Below, piece after piece: positions 22,489-31,352 of a stretch of DNA of 34,253 bases. The notes under the pieces are model-generated. The model searched no databases. It was not told where the DNA came from and was given only the letters and a program-made list of their open reading frames with translations. The stretch is from DASQWC01 sp035640475 (GTDB lineage: Bacteria; Actinomycetota; JAICYB01). The stretch covers positions 1-34,253 of the forward strand of contig DASQWC010000135.1 in the NCBI GenBank assembly GCA_035640475.1, given 5' to 3'. A program made the translations under genes and the position numbers. Positions within the stretch are counted from its first letter, which is position 1, and every line of letters begins with the position of its first letter.

Positions 22489-24305
22489 CACCGGTCTTTC
22501 TTCTTGGTGGCCGGTGAGTTGTAGCACGGCCACTGGTCGGCCGGCGGCGCCTTCTCGTAGATCGTCACCGTTCCCTTGGGGTCGAACGCCTTCGGCCTCG
22601 TCGACGGCCACTCGCCGGGGAAGTAGCGCTTCCCACCGTCGACGTAGCGGTACAGGCCGTTGCCATCGACACCGCGTTCGTCCTCACCGCTTGCGTTGCG
22701 GTCCCACCAGATCTCCGTCACGTCGTCGTAGGCGACGGGGTCCTCCTTCCACGGCCACAGACCCTTGTCTCCGTAGGACTGGGCGATCGTGGTGATCCCG
22801 CCGCGGCCGGCGATGGGCTGGTTGTACATGCCGGCGCGGAACGTGTCCGGAGTCAGTGACGGCCCGGCCAGGTGCATGCCGTTGAAGAGGATCGCCATCG
22901 GGGCGAGGATGATCCCGTATTGCGCTCTGGCCGGGGGCTCCCGGTTGAACTGCCAGCGGTACAGTCGCATCGCGTTGCTCTGGTCCTCGGGGAGCCGGGC
23001 GGCAAGGTAGGAGAGACCGAACGCGTGGGACCACTGATCCTGGTCGTAGAGCCGTCCGAAGAACGACGTGTCGGTCAGCGTCGACCCGGTGATGATCCAC
23101 TCGGGTCCGTAGAGCTGGCGCGTCGCCTCCTGGGTGAGGAAGATCGGCTGGAACGGCTCGACCGAAACGATGAGGCTGGTCGCGCCGGCCTCCTTCATCT
23201 TCTGGATCACCGGACGCGCTTCCTCTTGCGCGCGCTGGACCTGCGGGAAGCCGTGCATCTGTGAGACGGCCACGAACGTGATTCCGTAGCGCTGCTTCAT
23301 GTACTTGATGAAGAACTCGGCGCCCTGCTTGTACGCGTAGTCGTCGGTGTCGTAGTAGATGAAGCCGAACTTGCGTTGCTTGTCCTTGAACCCCTGGGTG
23401 GGGTTGATGTCGTCGTACGCGTACCTCGCTTTATCGCCCTTGAGCCGCTTGCCGACGTACTCGGAGCGGTGGATATACCCCTGTGTGGAGGCGAGGAGCG
23501 TCGTCCACACGTAGGGCGACCATTTGATGTACGTCTCTATCGGTTGGGAGCCGGTGCATATACACATCACCTTCCGCGCGACAAGCTCATTCACGTAGGT
23601 ATTGTTCGGTGCGTTTACCGACGCGAACGCCTTGATGCCTGTAGCGACCTTGATCGCGTCGGCCTTCCCGGCCGCGTCGTCGGTTGCTTCGCCGCTCGGC
23701 TGAACGAACACGAGCTTGATCTTGCGTCCCCACAGGTTGTAGTGCGACTGGAAGTAGGTCACCCAGTCGCGCACCTGCTGCATGCGTGCCTCGTCTGAGT
23801 CGTTGGCGCCGGCCGCGGTGAGCACCGCCTCGGTGGCTGCGTCGCCTTCCAGCATGTAGTAGGCGATCGTGATCTCTTTGTCGGTCACGCCCTGCCACGT
23901 GCTTCCGGCGTTCCGGCCGTTGAACTTCTGTGTACACGGAGGAGCGAACCGGGTCGGAACCATGATTCGTCCCGTTGACTGGTCACAGTTCGCGACGAGC
24001 TCGACACCCTGCTTTTTCGCTTCTTCGAATGTGAGGACGTTTGTATCGGCTGTGACCTGGGGACCGGGGCCCGACGTGACCGGCGCAGCGTTCGTATCGG
24101 TCGGTGCGGCTTCGGCCGCGTTCGGCACGCCGGCCGACAGGTCGCCGACCGTGTCTTCCGTCGTCGTCTGGTTCGTGCGGCCGGGCAGGAACACGGCGAT
24201 GAGGACGACGGCGAGGATCGTCGTGAGGAACGGGTGATATTTCGTGACCCAGCGCTTCGCCCCGTCGGCGGCGGGGGTCGCCATCCACTCGCTCGGTGAT
24301 CTCAT
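22485..24305 (-). CDS. Membrane-tethered Liv-type substrate-binding protein (paralogue 1)
   Basis: This 606-residue paralogue has the same layout as the others: an N-terminal helix at about 25-41 with no lipobox, a Thr/Ala-rich linker, C107 and C124 (CX16C), then the binding fold (WQGVTDKEITIAYY; GANDSDEA; WGRKIKLVFV; APNNTYVNELVARKVMCIC). The C-terminal block EIWWDRN and GLYRYVDGGKRYFPGEWP is nearly identical in its sister. GAGGAGG precedes the ATG at 24305; Met8 is a possible alternative start. It is the last gene of the minus-strand transporter operon, 18 bases after its sister. The Cys pair in VMCIC and the C-terminal Cys could form further disulfides. Confidence 0.87.
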   Translation of the reverse strand: MRSPSEWMATPAADGAKRWVTKYHPFLTTILAVVLIAVFLPGRTNQTTTEDTVGDLSAGVPNAAEAAPTDTNAAPVTSGPGPQVTADTNVLTFEEAKKQGVELVANCDQSTGRIMVPTRFAPPCTQKFNGRNAGSTWQGVTDKEITIAYYMLEGDAATEAVLTAAGANDSDEARMQQVRDWVTYFQSHYNLWGRKIKLVFVQPSGEATDDAAGKADAIKVATGIKAFASVNAPNNTYVNELVARKVMCICTGSQPIETYIKWSPYVWTTLLASTQGYIHRSEYVGKRLKGDKARYAYDDINPTQGFKDKQRKFGFIYYDTDDYAYKQGAEFFIKYMKQRYGITFVAVSQMHGFPQVQRAQEEARPVIQKMKEAGATSLIVSVEPFQPIFLTQEATRQLYGPEWIITGSTLTDTSFFGRLYDQDQWSHAFGLSYLAARLPEDQSNAMRLYRWQFNREPPARAQYGIILAPMAILFNGMHLAGPSLTPDTFRAGMYNQPIAGRGGITTIAQSYGDKGLWPWKEDPVAYDDVTEIWWDRNASGEDERGVDGNGLYRYVDGGKRYFPGEWPSTRPKAFDPKGTVTIYEKAPPADQWPCYNSPATKKKDRC

Positions 24306-24323
24306 TACCCGTCCTCCTCGCTG

Positions 24324-26108
24324 CTAGCTCGGCCGCGGGTACTGCGGCGGTGCTTCACCCGGCGGATAGTTCTGATGCACGGTGACCGTTCCCCTTGGAT
24401 CGAAGACGCGCGGCTCCGTCCTCGGGAACTGACCCGGCAAGATGCGCTTCCCGCCGTCGACGTATCGGTACATGCCGATGCCGTCCGCACCGATCTCGTC
24501 CTCACCGCGCGCGTTTCGGTCCCACCAGATCTCGACGACGTCGTCGTAGGACGTGTAGTCGTTGAAGGGCCAGACCTTCTTGCCCCACGAGATCGACGGC
24601 ACCGTCTTCATGTTCTGCCCGATCAGCGGGTGGGAGAACATGCCCGCCTGGAAGGTCTGCGGCGTGAGCTTGGGCCCGGCCATGTGGACGCCCCGGTAGA
24701 AGATGTCGATGGGCGCCCGAATGACGCCGTATCCCGCCGGCGCCGTGGGCTCGCGTCCGTAATGCCACGTGTACAAGCGGTAGCTGTCGCTCAGCTTCTC
24801 CGGGAGCCGGGCAACGAGCTGGCCCAGGCCGAAATTGTGCTCCCACTGGTCCTGGTCGTAGGTGCGGCCGAAGAAGCTGGTGTCGGTGAGGGCCGAGCCG
24901 ACGTTGATCCACTCGGGCTGGTAAAGCTGCCTCGTCGCCTCTTGCGTGAAGAAGATCGGCGCGAAGGGGTCGCAGCCGCAGATGAGCGACGTCACGCCGG
25001 CTTCCTTCATCCGTTGAATGACCGGCCGCGCTTGTTCCTGGTTCGCGGCGAGTTCCGGGTAGCCGTTGAAGTACGCGACGACGAGCTTGATGCCGTGCTT
25101 CGCGAGCTCCTTGGTCAGGTACGTCGACGCCGACTTGTACGCGAAGTCCCTCGTGTCGTACTGAAGGAGACCGAACACGCGATTGCGCTGCTGGAACGCG
25201 GGATCACCCGCCCACTTCGCCTTCCTGTTCGCGAGCCGCTTGACGATGTATTCGGTCAGCAGCTGATACGTCTGATCGGCAGACTGCAGCGTGGACCACA
25301 CGTGCGGTGCCCACTTCTGATAGAAGGCATTCGGCAGCTCGACGGTGCACATGCACATCACGCCGCGAGCGACGAGCTCGTTCACGTAGGTGTTGTTCGG
25401 CGAGTTCCACGACACGAACGCCTTGATCTCGGTCGCGACCTTGATCGCGTCGGCCTTCGCGGCAGCGTCGTCCGTCGGCGCGCCGCTGCCGTTGACGACG
25501 ACGACTTCGGCCTTGCGGCCCCACGTGTTGTAGTGCTTCTCGAAGAGCCGCGCCCACTCTCTGGCCTGCTCGTCCTCCTGCTCCGGCGTGTCGCTGGCGC
25601 CCGCCGCCGCGAGGATCGCATTGGCCGCCGCGTCCTCTTGCGCGTGATACAAGGCGACCTTGATCTTGTCCTTCGTCACGCCTTGCCATGACGATCCGGC
25701 GTTCTGGCCCGAGAATCTCGAGACGCAGACGGGCGAGCCCCAGCTCGGGATCTTGATCCTTCCCGAATTGTTGTCGCAGTTGGCGACGAGCGGCACACCC
25801 TGCTTGCGCGCCTCATCAAAGCTCAAGACTTCGGTCGGCGCTTGCGCGCTCGCAGAGCCGCCGTTGCCGCCGCCCGACTGAGCGAGCTGCGCTGCTTCCT
25901 CCGGCACGATGCCCGCAGCTTCCCGACCGACGCCCGTCGACAGCTGTGACGAGCCGGCTTCGGTGGTCACCGAATTGTTCTCGCCCGGAAGCAGAAATGC
26001 GATCAGGGCGATGCACGTCACCGTGAGAATGAACGGCTGATACCGCCGCAGCCAGCGGAGCGTGGCATCCATCGCCGAGCCGTTCTCCAACTCGGTGGGT
26101 GCCGCCAT
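24324..26108 (-). CDS. Membrane-tethered Liv-type substrate-binding protein (paralogue 2)
   Basis: The 594-residue paralogue has an N-terminal helix (about 25-41, after RRYQPF), a Gly/Ala-rich linker (GGGNGGSASAQAP), C111 and C128 (CX16C), then the same binding fold and the same C-terminal block (EIWWDRN; GMYRYVDGGKRILPGQFP; GTVTVHQNYPPGE). VMCMC mirrors VMCIC of paralogue 1. GGGAGGGGA precedes the ATG at 26108; Met13 is an alternative. It starts 25 bases after the MFS-LivF-LivG stop and ends 18 bases before its sister, so all are one operon. It is closer to paralogue 1 than to paralogue 3, suggesting a local duplication. Confidence 0.87.
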   Translation of the reverse strand: MAAPTELENGSAMDATLRWLRRYQPFILTVTCIALIAFLLPGENNSVTTEAGSSQLSTGVGREAAGIVPEEAAQLAQSGGGNGGSASAQAPTEVLSFDEARKQGVPLVANCDNNSGRIKIPSWGSPVCVSRFSGQNAGSSWQGVTKDKIKVALYHAQEDAAANAILAAAGASDTPEQEDEQAREWARLFEKHYNTWGRKAEVVVVNGSGAPTDDAAAKADAIKVATEIKAFVSWNSPNNTYVNELVARGVMCMCTVELPNAFYQKWAPHVWSTLQSADQTYQLLTEYIVKRLANRKAKWAGDPAFQQRNRVFGLLQYDTRDFAYKSASTYLTKELAKHGIKLVVAYFNGYPELAANQEQARPVIQRMKEAGVTSLICGCDPFAPIFFTQEATRQLYQPEWINVGSALTDTSFFGRTYDQDQWEHNFGLGQLVARLPEKLSDSYRLYTWHYGREPTAPAGYGVIRAPIDIFYRGVHMAGPKLTPQTFQAGMFSHPLIGQNMKTVPSISWGKKVWPFNDYTSYDDVVEIWWDRNARGEDEIGADGIGMYRYVDGGKRILPGQFPRTEPRVFDPRGTVTVHQNYPPGEAPPQYPRPS

Positions 26109-26133
26109 TTGTCCCCTCCCTCGCCTCGTAAGT

Positions 26134-29097
26134 CTACGAACGTCCCTTGACGCGCGTGCGCGTCGCCTTGCGCGTCCGGCGCGCGCGCACCTTGCCGGAG
26201 CGGGCGATCACGTCCTCGCTCGTCCCCAGGTAGGCCTCGATCACGGCCGGGTGCTTGACCACGTCCCTCGGAGCGCCGCGCACGATCACGCGTCCCAGAT
26301 CCAGCGCGATGATCTCGTCCGCGACCGATGTCACGAGCGGCATGTCGTGCTCGATGAGCAGCAAGCTGGCGCCGGTCGCTTCACGGATGCGGCGTAGCAG
26401 CGGGCCGAGTGCTTCCGTCTCGCGTTGCGCGATCCCGGACGACGGCTCGTCGAACAGCAGCACCTTCGGCTCGTGTGCGAGCACGCAGGCGAGGTCGACG
26501 ATGCGCCGGCTGCCGGTCGAGAGCTCGGAGATGAACTTGTCGCGGAATGCGCCGAGTCCCATGAGCTGCAGCAGCTCGTCCACACGCGTTTGGAGCTTGG
26601 CTTCCGAATCGGCGACGGCCGGAAGGTTCAGCGCGGCGGCGACCGGGTCGCGCACCTCAACCTGCCGCTCGAGCGCGAGCTTGATCGCCTCTTGGACGGT
26701 GAGGGCGGGGAAGAGCTTTGCGTCTTGGAACGAGCGTCCGAGCCCGGCGCGCGCACGCGCTTCCGGGCCGAGCAGGGTGATGTCGTCGCCGACCAGCCTG
26801 ATCCGTCCGGAGTCGGGCGGGAGGAAGCCCGAGACGAGGTCGAAGAGCGTCGTCTTTCCCGCGCCGTTCGGTCCGATGATGCCGAGGATCTCGCCGTCGT
26901 AAAGATCAAACGTCACGTCGTCCACTGCCGTGATGCCGCCGAAAGATCGGCTGAGGCCTTCGATCTGCAATACGGCGGTTCCCTTTTTCCCGTCTTGCGC
27001 CGTGCGGGTGCGGGCAACCCTCCGCTTCCTCGCGCCGTTGCCGACGGCGGAGCCGGCGCCCTCGAGGAAGACCGAGCGGAGGATGTCGGGACGCTTCAGG
27101 AGCTCCGACGTCGGTCCGTGGAATCGGATCTCACCCTTTTCCATGAAGTACGCAGTCTCGGCGAGCGTGAGCGCGACGTTGACCGACTGCTCGACGAGGA
27201 TCACCGTCGTCCCGCGTTCGCGAATCGCGCGGACGATTCGCAGCAGCTGCTCGACGATGATCGGCGCGAGACCGAGTGACAGCTCGTCGATCATCAACAG
27301 GCGCGGCCGGGCAATGAATGCCTGGCCGAGCGTGAGCATCTGCTGCTCGCCGCCGGACAGGTTCCCGGCCGGCTGATCCCACCGCTCGCGCAGAACGGGG
27401 AAGAACTCGAGGACTTGCTCTGTCGCTTGCTTCACGTACTCGGTCTCGCGCTGGTACAGCCAGCCGGCCAGGCGCAGGTTCTCCTCGACGGTCAAGCTCG
27501 GGAACGCCCCCTTGCCGCCGGGAACTTGGACGACCCCACGCGCAGCGATCTCGTTGGGCGTCGTGTAGGTCATGTCACGACCGTCGAACACGACGGCACC
27601 GGCTTGCGCCTCGACGAGCCCTGATATCGATTTCAGCAGGGTCGTCTTTCCGGCGCCGTTCGTCCCGAGGAGCGCGACGATCTCGCCTTCGTCGATTTCG
27701 AAGTTGACACCGAACAGCACTTGTGTACCGTCGTAGCCCGCATCGAGGTCTTTCACGAGCAGGAGCTTCACCTCACCCCGACGACGAGCCGCGAGCACTT
27801 CGGCCTGCGCCACCGTCGACGCCCGCACCTTGTTGACGTCGCTCTGAACGAAGGAGCTCGCCGACGCGATGAGAGCCGAGCCGATCAGCAAGATCGGAAT
27901 CAAGGCAATCACGGCCTCGCGCGGTCCGACTTCGTCGGCGAGGCTTCCGACTATCGGCAACAAGACGAGCCCGGGCACGACATAGAGCGCGCCGATGGAG
28001 AAACCGATCGATCGTGCGCGTGGGGGAATCGCGAGCGAGAGAACGGCCAGGATCGCCGGCACGAGAAGTGAGAAGGGGATGGCGATGAGCATGTGCGCGG
28101 CGACGGCGAAGCCCAGGTTCGGCGCGAGCGCGTACAACAGAATGCCGCCTGCCACGACGGCTCCTGCGGCTGCGGAGAACCTCAGAACGAGGCCCGGATC
28201 GCGCAGCGCGAGCCGAGTGGCAATCGGGATCCCGACGATGATGCCGACGATCTGCAACGGTTCGGCAAAGGCGGCGACGAGACCCCGCTGAAACTCGTCG
28301 AGGCTGAAGACCTCCTCGTAGAAGATCGCGAAGATCGGGACGAGCCCGACGAACGCGATGGCCAGGAACGGGAGCGAGATCCAGATCCGGCGCAGGGTGC
28401 GCACTTGATAGCAGATGCGCCACGCCTCGCCCATCGACGGCGGCGCCTCTTCCGTGTTGATCGCGTCCTCAGACGCTCCCATCGCGCGCCGTTCGTGTGC
28501 CCCGCGAATGGGATCGCGAAGCTTCCACAGCGCGAGGCCGATCAAGACGGCCGTGGGGATCCACAAGATGAGGAAGGGCGCGCGCCACGAGAAGGCGCGG
28601 CCGAGCAGCCCGCCGATGAGCGGACCGGCGAACTGGCCGAAGGAATTGGCGGCCGTATGCGCGCCGTACACCTTCGTCCGGACGTCGAGCGGGTAGAAGT
28701 CGGCCAGGAGTGACCGGTGCGTCGGATCATTGACTGCTCGTCCCGTCGCCGAGAACGAGCGCATGAGGATGAGGACGGCGACGACGGGCGCAAGACCGGT
28801 GCCGAGCGTGAACAAGCACCACACGGCTGCCCCGATGATCGCCAGCTTCACCCGCGAGAACCGGTCGGCGTAGAACCCGATGAGGACCTGACCGAGGAGG
28901 GCGAGGATCGTAACGAGCGAGACGACGGCGAGGATGCCCTCGTTGCGCAGGTTGAATGCGTCCCTGATCTCGGGAGTCAAGATCGCGAAGGCCGTCCGGT
29001 CGAGCTCGTCGACCGCGTTCAGGCCGAAGAGGATCGCCAGCGGGAAGAGGGGGGCGCCGCCGGTGATGCGTTCGCGAAGCCGTTCGCCGAGCTTCAC
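26134..29097 (-). CDS. MFS-LivF-LivG fusion: MFS domain joined to two Liv-type ABC ATPases
   Basis: The single frame encodes 987 residues. Residues 1-415 form a 12-helix MFS domain with a motif-A-like GFYADRFSRVK in the second loop. Residues ~440-680 form a LivF-like ATPase: Walker A GTNGAGKT (478-485), LSGGE (580-584), Asp604-Glu605, and Gln637 in VEQ, as usual for LivF. A basic linker (about 686-706, KRRVARTRTAQDGKK) leads to a LivG-like ATPase (~708-958): Walker A GPNGAGKT (742-749), a divergent signature LSTGS (859-863), Asp883-Glu884 and His917. The C-terminus is Arg/Lys-rich. No internal stop or frameshift separates the domains, and each is complete. The start overlaps the LivH-LivM stop by four bases (29094-29097). 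The MFS part may be a second route, a scaffold or a sensor. Confidence 0.92.
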   Translation of the reverse strand: MKLGERLRERITGGAPLFPLAILFGLNAVDELDRTAFAILTPEIRDAFNLRNEGILAVVSLVTILALLGQVLIGFYADRFSRVKLAIIGAAVWCLFTLGTGLAPVVAVLILMRSFSATGRAVNDPTHRSLLADFYPLDVRTKVYGAHTAANSFGQFAGPLIGGLLGRAFSWRAPFLILWIPTAVLIGLALWKLRDPIRGAHERRAMGASEDAINTEEAPPSMGEAWRICYQVRTLRRIWISLPFLAIAFVGLVPIFAIFYEEVFSLDEFQRGLVAAFAEPLQIVGIIVGIPIATRLALRDPGLVLRFSAAAGAVVAGGILLYALAPNLGFAVAAHMLIAIPFSLLVPAILAVLSLAIPPRARSIGFSIGALYVVPGLVLLPIVGSLADEVGPREAVIALIPILLIGSALIASASSFVQSDVNKVRASTVAQAEVLAARRRGEVKLLLVKDLDAGYDGTQVLFGVNFEIDEGEIVALLGTNGAGKTTLLKSISGLVEAQAGAVVFDGRDMTYTTPNEIAARGVVQVPGGKGAFPSLTVEENLRLAGWLYQRETEYVKQATEQVLEFFPVLRERWDQPAGNLSGGEQQMLTLGQAFIARPRLLMIDELSLGLAPIIVEQLLRIVRAIRERGTTVILVEQSVNVALTLAETAYFMEKGEIRFHGPTSELLKRPDILRSVFLEGAGSAVGNGARKRRVARTRTAQDGKKGTAVLQIEGLSRSFGGITAVDDVTFDLYDGEILGIIGPNGAGKTTLFDLVSGFLPPDSGRIRLVGDDITLLGPEARARAGLGRSFQDAKLFPALTVQEAIKLALERQVEVRDPVAAALNLPAVADSEAKLQTRVDELLQLMGLGAFRDKFISELSTGSRRIVDLACVLAHEPKVLLFDEPSSGIAQRETEALGPLLRRIREATGASLLLIEHDMPLVTSVADEIIALDLGRVIVRGAPRDVVKHPAVIEAYLGTSEDVIARSGKVRARRTRKATRTRVKGRS

Positions 29098-31352
29098 GTC
29101 TTGCTCCTCGCGCGCGCTTTGCGGCGCCGGCCGTCGCCCTTGCGACCATTCCCGGCTCGCCCTTCTGCGACCTTGAAGGCGGCGACCTCGAGCGCCTCGT
29201 CTGTGCGCCGATCGGCGACGAGGCTCGGCACGAGGATGTCGTGGCGCTTGGCGATGCGCCGGAGCAGTGTGTCCCGGATCTGATACATGCCCTGGGCGAG
29301 ACCGCCGGGGAGCATCATCAGGATGAGGATCACGCCGACGGGCCCGGTGATGAACCCGAGGAGGTTGCGAATCGAGTCCGGGAAGAGATTGCGGAAGTAC
29401 TGGACGCCCTCGATGAAGACGGCCCCGAGGACGGCGCCGGCCACCGATCCGATGCCGCCGACGACGGTCATGATGAACACTTGGAAGCTGCGCTCCACGC
29501 CGTAAGGCTCGATGCCCAGCACTTGCTGGTGGTGGACGAAGATCGCGCCGGCGAACGCGGCGATGAACCCGGCGACGGCAAACGCCGTGAGCTTCGCGGC
29601 GATTGCGCTCACGCCGTACGCCTGAGCCGCGCGCTCGTTCTCACGAATGCCGATGAGCACGCGTCCCGTCCGGCTCCGTCGCAGGCTGCGAACGGCGACC
29701 ATCACGAGGAACAGCCCCGCGAGCGTGAAGTAATAGAAGCGGTCCTCCGTCTGCAGTGAGATCCGGCCGAGGAGCGGCGGACGCTCGAAACGTTCAACGG
29801 GAAGCCAGCCGACGAACTGACGGTTCAGCACGTAGGACGACGTGGCGAGCGCGAAGGACAGCGTCGCGACGGCGAGAAACAGTCCCCGGATGCGAAGGGC
29901 CGGAAGCCCGATGACCATTGCCGCCGCGGCACCGGCGAGTCCGGCGACGAGGAGTGCGATGGCGAGATCCCAGTGCCACGCGCTCGTCAGACGTCCGGCA
30001 ACGGCCGCCCCGATGCCCATGAAGGCGATCTGTCCGAGGCTGACCTGTCCCGCCCATCCGGTGAGTACGACGAGAGACACGCCGACGATCGCCATGATCA
30101 CGATGACGCCCGCGAGGTTGATCTGGCTCTCCGACATGAAGACGGGCATCAGAAGCGCGAGAGCTGCGCCGAGCCCAACCAGGATCCGCCGCCCCCATTT
30201 GACCTCGGGCACATTCAGAAGCTCGTAGGGGATGGGCCTGTGCTCGGCCGCAGCCACCCAGCTCGACATCTCTTCGGCCCTCGCAGCGGCCCCGCGGCGC
30301 TGAAGGAGGAGCGCGCCGAGGATGACGACGAAGAGGATCGGGTCGACGAGCACGCCCTGGCCTGTGTGGAAGATGATCGCGCTTTCGAGCACGCCGAGAA
30401 GCAGTGACGCGCCGAAGATCGTCGGGAGCCGTTCCATGCGAGCCATGACGGCGGCGGCGAGCGCACGCAAGAGGATCGACGGGCCGAGCAGCTGACCGAT
30501 GGGCAGACCGACGATGCCTGCGCGAAGGAAGACCGCGATCGTCGACAGCACAGTCGCGACGACCCAAACGATCGTCTGGATGCGCTTCACCGGGATGCCC
30601 AGCAGGAACGCGCGGTCGGCGTTCTCGGCACTTCCACGGACCGCAATCCCGATGTTGGTGAACCGGAAAAACGCAACGAGCGCCAAGATCACGAACGGGA
30701 CGGCCAGCATCGCGACGACGTCGTTGCCGTGGAAGACGGTGCGCCCAATCGAGAACGTGAAGCTGAACGGTGAGGGGAAGCTCTGCGGGGGCGTCCGGAT
30801 GTCGAACGCCCGGGGAAGCAGGATGCCGCCGGCGGCCAGCAGCAGCGACAAGCCGATCGTCACGACGGTCAGCACGAGCCGCGGCGCCTTGAAGAACCTG
30901 CGAATGAACAGGAACTCGACGACGCCGCCCAACGCGACCGCGGCGACGATGCCGATGGGAAGGGCAAGAGCGTACGGGAGCCCGGGACCGACGATGAGCA
31001 GGACGGCAAGCGATGCCGGCACTCCGCCGAGCTCGCCCTGAGCGAAGTTGATGATTCGGTTCGCGCGATAGATGAGCGCGATGCCGAACGCGATGAGTGC
31101 GGTGAGGCCGCCGATGACCATGCCCTGTACGAGGACGCCGAGCGGCGCCGGCCAGAAGATCTGCTCGGCGAAGTAGAAGAGCAGCGCGATGCCCGCATAC
31201 GACGACACGCGGCGCACCCGGCCGTCGTCGACCAGCGAATCGAAGCGCTCGCGGAGCGACTCGCGCCCGTCGGGCTCAGCCGGAAGCTGGTCGAGCTCGT
31301 CGGTCGCCGATGCGGTCGTCCTGCTCAGCGTGCTCCCCCGGTCTCCCTGCAC
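29094..31352 (-). CDS. LivH-LivM fused permease
   Basis: One 752-residue protein carries both membrane subunits. LivH-like part (about 70-350): GMVIGGLTALIAFGIALIYR, RIINFAQGELGG (99-110) and the ATPase-contact loop AVRGSAENADRAFLLGI (237-253). A hydrophilic linker (about 351-385) follows. LivM-like part (386-690): TGWAGQVSLGQIAFMGIGA (431-449), GLPALRIRGLFLAVATLSFA, and the contact loop GIRENERAAQAYG (568-580). The C-terminal tail (about 698-752) is very basic. Start at the GTG 31352 abuts the operator; GTGs at 31217 and 31208 are alternatives that would remove a hydrophilic lead. It is the first gene of the minus-strand transporter operon. Confidence 0.9.
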   Translation of the reverse strand: MQGDRGSTLSRTTASATDELDQLPAEPDGRESLRERFDSLVDDGRVRRVSSYAGIALLFYFAEQIFWPAPLGVLVQGMVIGGLTALIAFGIALIYRANRIINFAQGELGGVPASLAVLLIVGPGLPYALALPIGIVAAVALGGVVEFLFIRRFFKAPRLVLTVVTIGLSLLLAAGGILLPRAFDIRTPPQSFPSPFSFTFSIGRTVFHGNDVVAMLAVPFVILALVAFFRFTNIGIAVRGSAENADRAFLLGIPVKRIQTIVWVVATVLSTIAVFLRAGIVGLPIGQLLGPSILLRALAAAVMARMERLPTIFGASLLLGVLESAIIFHTGQGVLVDPILFVVILGALLLQRRGAAARAEEMSSWVAAAEHRPIPYELLNVPEVKWGRRILVGLGAALALLMPVFMSESQINLAGVIVIMAIVGVSLVVLTGWAGQVSLGQIAFMGIGAAVAGRLTSAWHWDLAIALLVAGLAGAAAAMVIGLPALRIRGLFLAVATLSFALATSSYVLNRQFVGWLPVERFERPPLLGRISLQTEDRFYYFTLAGLFLVMVAVRSLRRSRTGRVLIGIRENERAAQAYGVSAIAAKLTAFAVAGFIAAFAGAIFVHHQQVLGIEPYGVERSFQVFIMTVVGGIGSVAGAVLGAVFIEGVQYFRNLFPDSIRNLLGFITGPVGVILILMMLPGGLAQGMYQIRDTLLRRIAKRHDILVPSLVADRRTDEALEVAAFKVAEGRAGNGRKGDGRRRKARARSKT

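Noticed and set aside
23972..23983. TTGACTGGTCAC inside the gene of binding-protein paralogue 1
   Set aside because: It resembles half of the operator but lies within coding sequence, is only weakly symmetric and has the wrong spacing.
24375..25691. Plus-strand open frame of 438 codons opposite binding-protein paralogue 2
   Set aside because: Its translation is rich in Arg, Asp and Val with no domain; the minus-strand frame is the real gene.
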